Shown: piece by piece, positions 24,270-32,396 of the stretch | Layout of the letters: the number at the start of each line of letters is the position of its first letter | Position numbering within the stretch: position 1 is the first letter of the stretch | Origin: Parcubacteria group bacterium GW2011_GWF1_45_5 | GTDB lineage: Bacteria > Patescibacteriota > Minisyncoccia > UBA6257 > Brennerbacteraceae | Assembly (NCBI GenBank): GCA_001001795.1 | Contig: LCLB01000001.1 | Location: 8,249-43,351 of the forward strand | Reading direction: 5' to 3' | DNA length: 35,103 nucleotides | Made by a program: the position numbers and the translations under genes | The notes under the pieces: model-generated | The model's input: the letters and a program-made list of their open reading frames with translations, nothing else | Told to the model about the DNA's origin: nothing | Databases searched by the model: none

Positions 24270-25467
24270 TATCGGCAGTTTTTCTATCAAGGGATTGGTG
24301 GCGGATATCAACTCCAAAAAAGGGAGTGTTGATATCGTGCACATGGCGGAAGCTTCTTCGCACGGCGTCCGGAGAGGCATTATTTTTGATGTTGAAGATG
24401 CGGCGCATGCGATCGCCGGAGTTTTATCACAGTGCGAAGAAGCGGCAAAACAGGAGATCAACGAAGTTTCTGTCGGCATCGGGGGTCCGTGTCTCGAAAC
24501 TCGTTTTGCCAAGGGGACGATTATTGTTTCGCGTCCCGACGAGCAAATCGGAGAAGACGACGTGCGCCGGGTACAGGAAACTATTCATACGACTCCGGGG
24601 CCGCAGAATCGGACTATCCTTCACGTGATTCCCCGTTATTATTGTATTGATGAGGTGGACAGGGTAAAAACATCTCCCGTTGATATGCAAGGTGCCCGAC
24701 TTTCTCTTGAGGCGACTGTTGTCGATCTTTTCACCCAAGCATCCTTGAATCTTTCGAAGACGTTTGCGGTTGTCGGTGTGCAAACATCTGTTCCGGTGGC
24801 GAACATTTTGGCGGTTAGCAAAGCATTCATTTCCAAACGTGACCGCGAACAGGGTGTTGCGGTTATCGAAATTGGCGCAGAAACGACATCGCTTGCCGTT
24901 TTTGAAGACGAAGAATTATTGCATTTAGCGGTGGTTCCTTTAGGATCCCAGAACATCACCAATGATATTGCCAATGCTTTGAAGATACATTTCGATACGG
25001 CCGAACGGATTAAGATTGCCTTTGGATCGGCTATCGAAGCAAAGGTTAATCGAAAAGAAGAAATTGACCTTTCGCAATTCATAGAAGGGGAGGATGAGAT
25101 TGTCTCGCGTCGTCATGTCGCGGAAATTATTGAGGCGCGCGCCTCGGAAATTTTAGGATTCGTAAACGACGAACTTAAGAAAATGGATCGTGCCGGCAAA
25201 CTTCCTGCGGGCGCATATGTGTACGGAGGAGGGTCACAACTTCCTTATTTTACGCAATTAATGAAACATGAACTGAAATTATCGGCACGCTATCTGACAT
25301 TCGATCAGTACAGTCGTTATTTCGATTCTCATATCGGAATATCTTATGCGGGTGTCTGTGGACTGTTGGTTTGGCACCTCGATTCCATTATGGGCGAGCG
25401 AAGACCCATGGGTCAATCAGGTATGGCAGGGTGGCTCAAGAAATTTATAGGAAACTTTCTTCCCTAA
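24241..25467 (+). CDS. ftsA: Cell division protein FtsA
   Basis: This 408-aa actin-like ATPase tethers FtsZ to the membrane. Phosphate-binding 1 is AIDIGSFSIKGLVAD at the start, phosphate 2 is VIEIGAETTSLAVF, and the adenosine motif is YVYGGGSQLPYF. The 1C insertion region follows the first motif. The C-terminus (GWLKKFIGNFLP) is a short amphipathic helix like the FtsA membrane-targeting sequence. The start lies inside ybeY, and ftsZ follows after 9 nt. Confidence 0.93.
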   Translation: MNQKPFCAIDIGSFSIKGLVADINSKKGSVDIVHMAEASSHGVRRGIIFDVEDAAHAIAGVLSQCEEAAKQEINEVSVGIGGPCLETRFAKGTIIVSRPDEQIGEDDVRRVQETIHTTPGPQNRTILHVIPRYYCIDEVDRVKTSPVDMQGARLSLEATVVDLFTQASLNLSKTFAVVGVQTSVPVANILAVSKAFISKRDREQGVAVIEIGAETTSLAVFEDEELLHLAVVPLGSQNITNDIANALKIHFDTAERIKIAFGSAIEAKVNRKEEIDLSQFIEGEDEIVSRRHVAEIIEARASEILGFVNDELKKMDRAGKLPAGAYVYGGGSQLPYFTQLMKHELKLSARYLTFDQYSRYFDSHIGISYAGVCGLLVWHLDSIMGERRPMGQSGMAGWLKKFIGNFLP

Positions 25468-25476
25468 AAGGCGGTT

Positions 25477-26706
25477 ATGAAACGCAAAAATATAAAAACA
25501 AAGAAAAAACCGATTGTTTCCCGTATATACGATCTACGTGAACGTCAAAAACAAAAAGTACGAGAGCCTGACGCGTATCGGGCCGTGTTACCGCGTATGA
25601 AAATCATCGGGATAGGTGGTGCCGGCGGCAATGCCTTGAGCCGGATGCACGGTGTTATCAAGGGGATTGGAACAATCGCCCTAAACACCGACGCGCAGGA
25701 CCTGCGTTTTACCCAGGCGGATTATAAAATTCAGGTCGGGAAAAATGTTACCTTTGGCAGGGGCGCCGGCATGAATCCCGAGATGGGGAAAAAATCAGTT
25801 GAGGAAAGCAAGGATGAAGTCATTGCTGCTCTTCAGGGCACAGAACTGGCTTTTATTACCTGCGGGCTGGGAGGCGGTACAGGATCGGGTGCGGCGCCGG
25901 TAGTGGCGGAGCTTTGCCGGTCGTTGAATATGGTGACCATTGCGGTTGTCACTATGCCGTTTACTTTTGAAGGAAAAGAGCGTATGCAGATTGCCCAAGG
26001 CGCATGGAACGCATTGGTGACCCATGTGGATGCTTTGATTACGGTGCATAACGATCGGGTATTTTCCATTATCGAGGCGAACACATCTTTGAAAAAAGCA
26101 TTTTGGCATGTCGATGAAATTTTGCGTGAAGGGATACAGGCGGTGTCGGATTTGATCATTAAGCCGGGACTTATCAATGTCGATTTTTCTGATTTGAAGG
26201 CGATTGTGCAGCGGGCGGGGCCGGCGCTCTTGGGAATTGCGACCGCTCAAGGGAAAGATCGCGCCGAACGTGCCGCCGAGCATGCGATTACCAATCCTCT
26301 CGTAGAGAGTTCCATAGACAATGCGCGACGGGTTCTTTTGAATATTACGGCATGCGGTGATTTGAGCATGATCGAAGTTCAACGGGTTGCTCAAGTTATC
26401 ACCGAACGCGTACATCCGGACGCCAAAATAATTTTCGGTGCGAATTTTGATTCTACCCTTGGGAAAGGTACTATGAAGGTTACGGTTGTTGCCTGCGATT
26501 TTGAGGGGAGTATGCAGACATCGCTTATCGAGAACGACAACGATGCCTTGTTTCAAAGAAAACAAAACACAGAAACGTCACGAACCCAGTATCAGAATGT
26601 GCAGGAAAATTCTCCTCTTTTGAAAGACATGCTTGGAGAAAAGATAAAACCATTCGAGAATCTCGAAGACCAACCGGCTTTCCTAAGGAAGAAAAAGCGC
26701 GAATAA
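25477..26706 (+). CDS. ftsZ: Cell division GTPase FtsZ
   Basis: This 409-aa tubulin-like GTPase forms the division ring. After a basic N-terminal tail of about 40 residues come IIGIGGAGGNAL, the tubulin signature GGGTGSGAAP (about 130-139), and the T7 loop NVDFSDLK (about 234-241). The C-terminal peptide DQPAFLRKKKRE matches the conserved tail that binds FtsA. The N-terminal extension is longer than in E. coli. A strong hairpin follows the stop. Confidence 0.95.
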   Translation: MKRKNIKTKKKPIVSRIYDLRERQKQKVREPDAYRAVLPRMKIIGIGGAGGNALSRMHGVIKGIGTIALNTDAQDLRFTQADYKIQVGKNVTFGRGAGMNPEMGKKSVEESKDEVIAALQGTELAFITCGLGGGTGSGAAPVVAELCRSLNMVTIAVVTMPFTFEGKERMQIAQGAWNALVTHVDALITVHNDRVFSIIEANTSLKKAFWHVDEILREGIQAVSDLIIKPGLINVDFSDLKAIVQRAGPALLGIATAQGKDRAERAAEHAITNPLVESSIDNARRVLLNITACGDLSMIEVQRVAQVITERVHPDAKIIFGANFDSTLGKGTMKVTVVACDFEGSMQTSLIENDNDALFQRKQNTETSRTQYQNVQENSPLLKDMLGEKIKPFENLEDQPAFLRKKKRE

Positions 26707-26721
26707 TCGTAGAAATATAAA

Positions 26722-26756
26722 TATGCAAAACCGGCTTCTTGAGCCGGTTTTGCATA
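26722..26756 (+). terminator. Strong hairpin after ftsZ
   Basis: A perfect 15-bp inverted repeat (26722-26736 with 26742-26756) encloses a 5-nt loop. Its arms contain AAAA and TTTT runs flanking GC-rich centres, but no T tract follows the stem. Likely terminator of the yqeY-ftsZ operon. Confidence 0.7.
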
Positions 26757-26805
26757 CACTGTCGAATAGTTTTAAATTTGGAGAAAAAGTTATCGGGAGA
26801 GCAAC

Positions 26806-26834
26806 TTGACCGCCGCATACGAATATTTTACAAT
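26806..26834 (+). promoter_or_regulatory. Strong predicted promoter of nrdJ
   Basis: TTGACC (26806-26811), 17 bp and TACAAT (26829-26834) form the best sigma70-like promoter in the window. The TTG that would extend the nrdJ frame upstream is this -35 element, which argues for the ATG at 26920. A TGG-TACAAT extended -10 at 26893-26901 may be a second start site. Confidence 0.65.
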
Positions 26835-26919
26835 ATGCCAATTCAAGCTCTTTAAATCAGATGTTCTTGTCCACAGATCGTTCTTGCAGCGGTGGTACAA
26901 TCACCATATCCCTACGCAT

Positions 26920-29172
26920 ATGTCCCAACCGAATATCATTACCAAGATTATAAAGCGCGACGGCCGGATAGTGATATTTGATCAGGACAAGATTACCCAG
27001 GCGATTTATAGGGCGCTTCGGAGCGTCCGCGAGACGAACGTGTTACTTGCACAGGAAGTTTCCGACAAAGTGGTTGAAGTTTTGAATGATCGGTTTTCGA
27101 ACAGTGTCCCTGGAGTCGAGGATATCCAAGATGTCGTGGTCAGCATTTTGTCTGCCATAGGGTACGAAGAAGTCGCGCGTTCATATCAGGAATACCGCGA
27201 GAAACGGGCGTTCATCCGGGAGGCGAAATATTGGCTTTTAGCTCGCGATATCCGCACCAAGCTCTCGGAGAATTCTGTGAAAGTACTAGAAAGCCGGTAT
27301 TTGCGCAAGAGCGAAGATGGAAAAATTCTTGAAACCGCGCAAGAATTATTCAAGCGGGTTGCCCATAATATTGCGTCTGCGGAAAAAAATTTCAATCCCT
27401 CGATTACCGATGACGAATTGTTCCGCGTCGAAGAAAAGTTTTACCGCATGATGGCTCAATTGGAGTTTCTCCCCAATTCTCCCACCCTGATGAATGCGGG
27501 GAATTATCTTCAGCAGTTGTCTGCGTGTTTCGTGCTTCCTATAAATGATTCTCTCTTGAGTATTTTTGAGGCGTTGAAACAAACGGCGTTGATTCATCAA
27601 TCGGGCGGGGGAACGGGATTCGATTTTTCGCACTTGCGTCCTCATGGAGATTTCGTGAAGACCACCGCAGGTGTCGCATCGGGTCCGATTTCGTTTATGA
27701 GAATTTTCGACTCTGCTACACAGGAGATTAAGCAGGGTTCGTTCCGTCGCGGGGCGAATATGGGTATTTTGCGCGTAGATCACCCGGATATTCTGGAATT
27801 CATTGCGGTGAAAGCGGACAACAAAACACTGCAAAATTTCAATATTTCGGTTGCGATTACCAACGAATTTATGGAGGCGTACGAAAAGGACGAGATGTAT
27901 CCGTTGCGTAATCCCCGTACGGGGCAGGTTATTGAGAAGCTTTCCGCGCGTATGGTATTCGATTGCATTGCACGTACTGCGTGGACAACCGGCGACCCGG
28001 GTCTTTTATTTATTGATCGGATGAATGACGAGCGTGGGAACCCCGTCCCTTCTCTCGGCAGGATTGAGGCGACCAATCCATGCGGTGAAATTCCCATGCT
28101 TGCGTACGAGAGCTGCAATTTAGGCAGCATCAACCTGAACGCCGTGCTTAAAGAAGAAGGTGAGGGGAAATGCGTATTTGATTGGGATGGATTCGGGACA
28201 TTGGTTCATAATGCGGTTCATTTTCTGGATAATGTGATTGAGATGAGCAGATACCCCTTGAACGAGATTGATCAGGCGACTCGGTCAATGCGGCGTATCG
28301 GGCTGGGGATTATGGGGTGGGCGGATATACTCATGAAACTGGGCATCCCCTATGATGCGGAGGAGGCGTATGAGTTTGCCGGGCGATTGATGAAATTCGT
28401 CCAGGACGAGGCGAGGCGTGCCTCTGACGAGTTGGGTAAATTGCGCGGACCATTCCCCAATTATACGTACTCGATTTTCGTGCATACCGATCGCAAACCG
28501 CGCAATGCGGCTCTTACCACTATTGCGCCCACAGGCACCATTTCGGTTATTTCGGATTGTTCTTCCGGTATCGAACCGATTTTCGCTCTTGCGTATATCC
28601 GTAAAGCAAGATTGAACCGCGGGGCGCGCGACGATAAGGATGAATGGGTCGATTTGCTTGAAGTCAACAAGACGTTTGAGGAGATCGCTAAGCGCGAAGG
28701 ATTTTATTCAGAAGAGCTTATGAAAAAAGTCGCATTGCGGGGATCGGTGCAGGGTATTACGGAGATACCGGAGCATTGGCGTGCGGTTTTCAAAATCGCT
28801 CACGACCTTAAGTCGGAAGACCATATTCGTATGCAGGCGACTTTTCAGAAATTCGTTGATAATGCGGTTTCGAAAACAGTTAATTTTTCGAATACGGCCT
28901 CGCTCGAAGATGTAAAAAAAGCATATTTGTTGGCCTGGGAATCCGGCTGCAAAGGTATCACCATTTATCGTGACGGATCAAAAGAGTTCCAGGTGCTAAA
29001 TCTCGGTTTTTCTCAAGAACCCATAACCGTGACTACAGAGGAAGAAGATCATCGTGGGGAGAATAACATCGACGAAACCGTTTCCGAAGCCGCAGTAAGC
29101 ATTGCGTACGATCAGGTGCCCAATACTGTTATCATGGCAAAGGATTCTGGTGTTTGCCATAACTGCGACTAG
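26920..29172 (+). CDS. nrdJ: Ribonucleotide reductase, class II (adenosylcobalamin type)
   Basis: This ~750-aa enzyme makes deoxyribonucleotides. An N-terminal ATP-cone (KRDGRIVIFDQDKITQAI) precedes the catalytic barrel with C203 (LSACFVLP), GGGTGFDFSHLR, the thiyl-radical site NPCGE (C388), SCNLGSINL, and APTGTISVISDCSSGIEP. The C-terminal C746-HN-C749 pair is the redox shuttle. The TIGR02504-like pattern and single-chain form indicate the B12-dependent, oxygen-indifferent class. No small subunit gene is adjacent. The longer frame from 26806 is rejected because it would start in the promoter. Cobalamin would probably have to be scavenged (inference). Confidence 0.92.
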   Translation: MSQPNIITKIIKRDGRIVIFDQDKITQAIYRALRSVRETNVLLAQEVSDKVVEVLNDRFSNSVPGVEDIQDVVVSILSAIGYEEVARSYQEYREKRAFIREAKYWLLARDIRTKLSENSVKVLESRYLRKSEDGKILETAQELFKRVAHNIASAEKNFNPSITDDELFRVEEKFYRMMAQLEFLPNSPTLMNAGNYLQQLSACFVLPINDSLLSIFEALKQTALIHQSGGGTGFDFSHLRPHGDFVKTTAGVASGPISFMRIFDSATQEIKQGSFRRGANMGILRVDHPDILEFIAVKADNKTLQNFNISVAITNEFMEAYEKDEMYPLRNPRTGQVIEKLSARMVFDCIARTAWTTGDPGLLFIDRMNDERGNPVPSLGRIEATNPCGEIPMLAYESCNLGSINLNAVLKEEGEGKCVFDWDGFGTLVHNAVHFLDNVIEMSRYPLNEIDQATRSMRRIGLGIMGWADILMKLGIPYDAEEAYEFAGRLMKFVQDEARRASDELGKLRGPFPNYTYSIFVHTDRKPRNAALTTIAPTGTISVISDCSSGIEPIFALAYIRKARLNRGARDDKDEWVDLLEVNKTFEEIAKREGFYSEELMKKVALRGSVQGITEIPEHWRAVFKIAHDLKSEDHIRMQATFQKFVDNAVSKTVNFSNTASLEDVKKAYLLAWESGCKGITIYRDGSKEFQVLNLGFSQEPITVTTEEEDHRGENNIDETVSEAAVSIAYDQVPNTVIMAKDSGVCHNCD

Positions 29173-29187
29173 AAAGAACGTTTTTTC

Positions 29188-29216
29188 TGGACTTTTGCTT
29201 TATTTCCCGCTACAAT
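29188..29216 (+). promoter_or_regulatory. Predicted promoter of the L25 gene
   Basis: TGGACT (29188-29193), 17 bp, TACAAT (29211-29216); transcription would start about 10 nt before the ATG at 29234, giving a very short leader. Confidence 0.5.
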
Positions 29217-29233
29217 AGTACGTAATCAAACGT

Positions 29234-29914
29234 ATGGATATTTTTACTTTACAGGCTTCATTGCGTACTATAGTGGGGAAATCCGTGGCAGAACTTCGCG
29301 AACAGGGCATGATTCCTGCCGTGATTTATGGCCCCGATATGGAAAATGTTTTGATAACCGTTCCTAACCAGGCGCTTATTGATTTACAAAAGAAGGCATC
29401 GGAAAACTCCATTATCGAGCTTACGGTGGGGGAAGGAAAAGATAAAACGGTGTGCAAAGTTCTTATCCAGGAAATCCATCGGGGGCCGTTATCCCAAATC
29501 ATTGACCACATTGATTTTTATAGGTTCAACTCGACCAAAAAGGTTCATATTGACGTTCCTATCGAGCTTGTCGGGATTTCTCCAGCGGTGGCTGATTTAG
29601 GAGGAGTTCTTTTGCAGAATATAGACAGGATTGAGGTCGAGTGTCTCCCTGATGCCATTCCTCAGCAGTTTGTTGTTGATATTTCAAAACTTTTGACGCT
29701 TAATGACACGATATATGTGGAAGATTTAATCATGCCTGAACATGTTATCTGCCACGTAGAACCACACGTTCCGATTGTTTCGGTTACCGAGCCGCAGAAA
29801 GAAGAGGTTGTCCCCGTTGAGCCGGTAGCGCCCGAAACGGTTTTGACCGAGGCAGAAGTGAAGCGCAAAGAGCAGGAAAAAGAAAAAGAAGAAGAGACTG
29901 CGGCGCAGGGGTAA
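29234..29914 (+). CDS. rplY: Ribosomal protein bL25 (Ctc/TL5 form)
   Basis: This 226-aa two-domain L25 binds 5S rRNA. The N-terminal domain shows LREQGMIPAVIYGP, and VLIQEIHRGPLSQIIDHIDFYRF; the C-terminal beta domain has VHIDVPIELVGISPAVADLGGVLLQ in outline and ends in an acidic Pro/Glu/Lys-rich tail (about 195-226). The long form with the C-terminal domain is the Ctc type, linked to stress in some bacteria. Confidence 0.93.
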   Translation: MDIFTLQASLRTIVGKSVAELREQGMIPAVIYGPDMENVLITVPNQALIDLQKKASENSIIELTVGEGKDKTVCKVLIQEIHRGPLSQIIDHIDFYRFNSTKKVHIDVPIELVGISPAVADLGGVLLQNIDRIEVECLPDAIPQQFVVDISKLLTLNDTIYVEDLIMPEHVICHVEPHVPIVSVTEPQKEEVVPVEPVAPETVLTEAEVKRKEQEKEKEEETAAQG

Positions 29915-29941
29915 ATTCATTTGGTTTAACATACCAACCAC

Positions 29942-31378
29942 ATGGTGGTTGACATTTATCCAAGGTATAAACATATTCGGCGCCCTGCCATTTCATATCG
30001 GGAGGCGTTTTTGGGATTTACTCATAGTTTCAGTTCTTTTTTTACCTTCCGTAGATATATTCCGTTTGTACGATGCGGTATCATGCTTATAGTGGTTGCG
30101 TACGCGGTGCAAGGGAGCATATTTGTGAAAGCCCCGGATGCACAACCAATGGGATTGGTTTTGTTTGCAGATACGTTTGAAAATCGGCAACAGCTTGAAC
30201 AGAAACTGAACGAGATTGAAAAAGAGATTGCTGATTACGAACGTAATATTGCCGATACGCAAGCACAGAAGAAGACTCTTGCCAACGAGATCAAAATCCT
30301 TGACGCTCAAATCGCCAAAATCAATCTTCAGGTAAAGCTGCTCGATTTGGAAGTCCAGCGGTTAAGTTTGCGAATAAACGACCTTGGCCTCAGCATAGAG
30401 GGATCAGAATCGAAAATTGACAAAGCAAAAGTGGTGCTTGCGTCTTCCCTTCAAAATGTCTATGAATTTGATAAATTATCCTTGGTTGAGATTCTGGTCG
30501 GACGAGACAATATGTCTGATTTTTTTGATGAGGTGAATGCACATGCCACTATCCAATATCAGCTGCAAACCGAACTTGAAGAGATACGTACGTTGAAAAG
30601 GAGTTTGGAAGATCAACAAGACGATCTTATAGGGCGCAGGGAAGATCAGCGGGCCCTTTTGGATCTGCAGGAGGTCCAGCATAACCAGTTGTCGAAAAAG
30701 AAAGAAGAAAAGGATACCCTCCTCAGGGTTACCAAAGGAAAGGAAAGCGCCTTTCAGCAGTTATTGAAGCAATCTCAAAAAACAGCTGCCGAGATTAGAG
30801 CTCAACTATATAAGCTTATTGGCGGAGGGGAAATTAAATTCGGTGACGCACTCCAGTACGCCGACTTTGCCTATCAACAGACAAGTGTCCGCCCCGCATT
30901 TTTACTGGCGGTTTTGGATAAAGAATCGGCGTTAGGGAAAAACGTGGGCAGGTGTTCTTGGGAGAACGCCATGCATCCTACCAGGGACAAACCCGCGTTT
31001 ATCCAGATTACCCAGGAGCTGGGGCTGAATCCCTTGACCCTTCCTGTTTCATGTCCCATTATTTCGGACGGGGCGTACGGAGGGGCTATGGGAATCGCTC
31101 AGTTCTTACCGTCAACCTGGTTGCTTTATAAAAACAGAATTCAGGCGATTACCGGCAGCGTACCTTCGCCATGGAATCCTCGTGACGCGTTCATCGCAAC
31201 TGCATTATATCTGAGAGATGCCGGAGCAAGCAAGGGTGGTTATACGGATGAACGTATTGCTGCGGCTAAGTATTATGCCGGTTCGCGCTGGAGATATTAT
31301 TTAGGGACGTACGGAGATAGGGTGATGGATCGCGCGAAATATTACGAGGGCCAAATATCAATCTTAAGGGGAGTATGA
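29942..31378 (+). CDS. Coiled-coil lytic transglycosylase-like wall hydrolase
   Basis: This 478-aa membrane-anchored or secreted protein has a hydrophobic segment (about 47-62, CGIMLIVVAYAVQG), a long coiled coil (about 80-290) like those of EnvC/CwlO-type division hydrolase regulators, and a C-terminal lysozyme-like domain. That domain has E328 in LDKESALG as the likely catalytic glutamate, GGAMGIAQFLPSTW and a final AAAKYYAG repeat-like stretch, resembling MltB/SLT lytic transglycosylases that cut peptidoglycan. The first ATG sits in the loop of a 7-bp hairpin; ATG 30083 is an alternative that would start right at the hydrophobic segment. Convergent with rnpB. Confidence 0.82.
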   Translation: MVVDIYPRYKHIRRPAISYREAFLGFTHSFSSFFTFRRYIPFVRCGIMLIVVAYAVQGSIFVKAPDAQPMGLVLFADTFENRQQLEQKLNEIEKEIADYERNIADTQAQKKTLANEIKILDAQIAKINLQVKLLDLEVQRLSLRINDLGLSIEGSESKIDKAKVVLASSLQNVYEFDKLSLVEILVGRDNMSDFFDEVNAHATIQYQLQTELEEIRTLKRSLEDQQDDLIGRREDQRALLDLQEVQHNQLSKKKEEKDTLLRVTKGKESAFQQLLKQSQKTAAEIRAQLYKLIGGGEIKFGDALQYADFAYQQTSVRPAFLLAVLDKESALGKNVGRCSWENAMHPTRDKPAFIQITQELGLNPLTLPVSCPIISDGAYGGAMGIAQFLPSTWLLYKNRIQAITGSVPSPWNPRDAFIATALYLRDAGASKGGYTDERIAAAKYYAGSRWRYYLGTYGDRVMDRAKYYEGQISILRGV

Positions 31379-31380
31379 AA

Positions 31381-31409
31381 TCAAAAACAGCCCTCTGGGC
31401 TGTTTTTGA
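31381..31409. terminator. Bidirectional terminator between hydrolase gene and rnpB
   Basis: A perfect 13-bp inverted repeat (31381-31393 with 31397-31409) with a 3-nt loop carries a T run at the end of each arm, so it can stop transcription of the wall hydrolase gene (+) and of rnpB (-). It lies two bases after the hydrolase stop codon. Confidence 0.85.
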
Positions 31410-31410
31410 T

Positions 31411-31756
31411 AGGTTCGTAAGCCGGATTCTGTTTCTAAGCGATCATTTATCTAGCCCCGACGTTACCGTCGGGGTCAAGCAACCACTCCCAACTCTTTGT
31501 TCAGCTGTCCAAAAAGTTGGGCACGAGTTTTGTACCCCGTAAGGATTTTGCCGTTTCACCCCCGATGTTGCCATCAGGGCTCGCCCCTTGAAAATCTTGG
31601 GGCGCTGTAATACTTTCGCATTCCAGCGTCTCTGCTCGCACCTCTGTCCCGACGCGATGTCGTGGCGGTGGGTGTTACCCACTACGTTCTCGCTTAAGGC
31701 GAGAGGTATCCGGACTTTCCTCTCCGACGTTGCGTCGGAGCGATCACTCGACCTGT
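31411..31756 (-). ncRNA. rnpB: RNase P RNA (bacterial type A)
   Basis: The minus strand carries GAGGAAAGTCCGG (complement of 31710-31722), the universal CR-I of RNase P RNA, and near the 3' end ACAGAATCCGGCTTA (complement of 31418-31432), which is CR-V. The ends pair as P1 (AGGTCG with CGAACCT). P3-like and other stems are visible, for example an 8-bp stem at 31722-31740 and one around CCCCGACG/CGTCGGGG. Length about 345 nt. This RNA is the catalytic part of the tRNA 5'-end processing enzyme. Exact ends are inferred from pairing and promoter position. Confidence 0.93.
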
Positions 31757-31760
31757 ATAT

Positions 31761-31789
31761 ACTATACCATGTCAAAGCTTATCATGCAA
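31761..31789 (-). promoter_or_regulatory. Predicted promoter of rnpB
   Basis: On the minus strand TTGCAT (31789-31784), 17 bp and TATAGT (31766-31761) would start transcription at about 31755, right at the RNase P P1 stem. Confidence 0.6.
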
Positions 31790-31827
31790 CTTTATGTATC
31801 TTTGCTTTTTACGGTTATGCGTGATAC

Positions 31828-31833
31828 TATAAT
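31828..31833 (+). promoter_or_regulatory. Predicted -10 element of rpmE
   Basis: A perfect TATAAT 22 bp before the rpmE ATG; the region at the -35 position is only T-rich. Confidence 0.4.
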
Positions 31834-31855
31834 AGTATTCTAATACCGAGATCAT

Positions 31856-32170
31856 ATGAAAAAAGATATTCATCCAACATATTATCCAAAAGCCCAGGTT
31901 ACCTGCGCGTGCGGGGCGGTTTTTACCATAGGGGCGACAAAGCCGGCGTTTGAGGTAGAAATTTGTTCCCATTGCCATCCGTTCTATACAGGGAAAGAGA
32001 AGATAGTTGACGTTGCGGGGCGCGTAGAAAAGTTTAAAGCGCGTATGGAAAGAACAAAAGACGTTAAAACAACGCGTGCGGTGAGCAAGCGGGCAAAACG
32101 GGTTATAAAAACCGAGAAAAAAGCGAAAAAACAGGCAGGAGAAGAACCAAAGAGAAAAAAGGGCAAGTAG
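31856..32170 (+). CDS. rpmE: Ribosomal protein bL31, zinc form, extended
   Basis: This 104-aa bL31 starts [11 protein letters not shown] and has the zinc ligands C17, C19, C37 and C40 (CACG and [13 protein letters not shown]), hence the C+ form. The usual ~70-residue protein is followed here by a very basic tail of Lys, Arg, Ala and Glu (about 65-104) that probably contacts rRNA. It is divergent from rnpB. Confidence 0.93.
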   Translation: MKKDIHPTYYPKAQVTCACGAVFTIGATKPAFEVEICSHCHPFYTGKEKIVDVAGRVEKFKARMERTKDVKTTRAVSKRAKRVIKTEKKAKKQAGEEPKRKKGK

Positions 32171-32229
32171 CAGATACCATGGTCATATACGACATGAAAC
32201 GTGCCGTTTTTTGTTTTGCATTTTCTCGT

Positions 32230-32235
32230 TACAAT
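32230..32235 (+). promoter_or_regulatory. Predicted -10 element upstream of prfA leader
   Basis: TACAAT, as in several other promoters of the window, would place the transcript start at about 32241-32242, exactly at the first base of the long inverted-repeat arm. The -35 region is only T-rich. Confidence 0.35.
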
Positions 32236-32240
32236 ACGAT

Positions 32241-32327
32241 ATGCCCCGTAGTGAAACTTTGACGAAAGTGTCTGCCGAGTGGATAGTCAGTAATTACTAC
32301 TGGGCGGTTAAAATAACATTGTATTAA
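32241..32327 (+). CDS. Possible 28-codon leader ORF upstream of prfA
   Basis: ATG to TAA, 28 codons (MPRSETLTK...), begins at the predicted transcript start and so could be translated from a leaderless mRNA. Its first eight codons are the upstream arm of the inverted repeat that can mask the prfA start, so its translation would free that start. There is no family match and no proof that it is translated. Confidence 0.25.
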   Translation: MPRSETLTKVSAEWIVSNYYWAVKITLY

Positions 32328-32396
32328 TCCTATTACTCACTGAAAGTAATAAATAAACACTTTGACCCATCCAGTCAAAGTTCTACTACGGGGTAT
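32241..32396 (+). promoter_or_regulatory. Long inverted repeat covering the prfA start (candidate leader switch)
   Basis: The arm 32241-32263 can pair with 32374-32396: 20 Watson-Crick pairs, two G-U pairs and one mismatch over 23 positions. The downstream arm includes GGGG and the AU of the prfA ATG (32395). A second, local hairpin (32359-32366 with 32374-32381, 8 bp, 7-nt loop) uses the same bases, so the two folds exclude each other. This could be a translation-control switch or the terminal repeats of a 156-bp MITE-like insert; no flanking target duplication is evident. Confidence 0.5.

Noticed and set aside
25795-26565. Long open frame (256 codons) on the minus strand
   Set aside because: It lies wholly inside ftsZ, whose tubulin motifs are unmistakable; the minus frame has no recognisable domain or start signal.
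26867-26875. DnaA-box-like TTGTCCACA in the nrdJ leader
   Set aside because: One imperfect site only, with no cluster or AT-rich unwinding region, so no support for an origin.
26806-26919. N-terminal extension of nrdJ from a TTG start
   Set aside because: The TTG is the -35 box of a strong promoter and the added residues do not resemble the ATP-cone family start.
29171-29186. Possible hairpin after nrdJ (AGAAAGAACGTTTTTTCT region)
   Set aside because: The near-palindrome has mismatches and no proper loop; not convincing as a terminator.
32190-32212. Possible weak terminator after rpmE
   Set aside because: A T run is present, but the stem before it is short and mismatched.
32362-32394. TTG start 11 codons before the chosen prfA ATG
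   Set aside because: It lies in the local hairpin, has no ribosome site, and the ATG gives a normal RF1 length.
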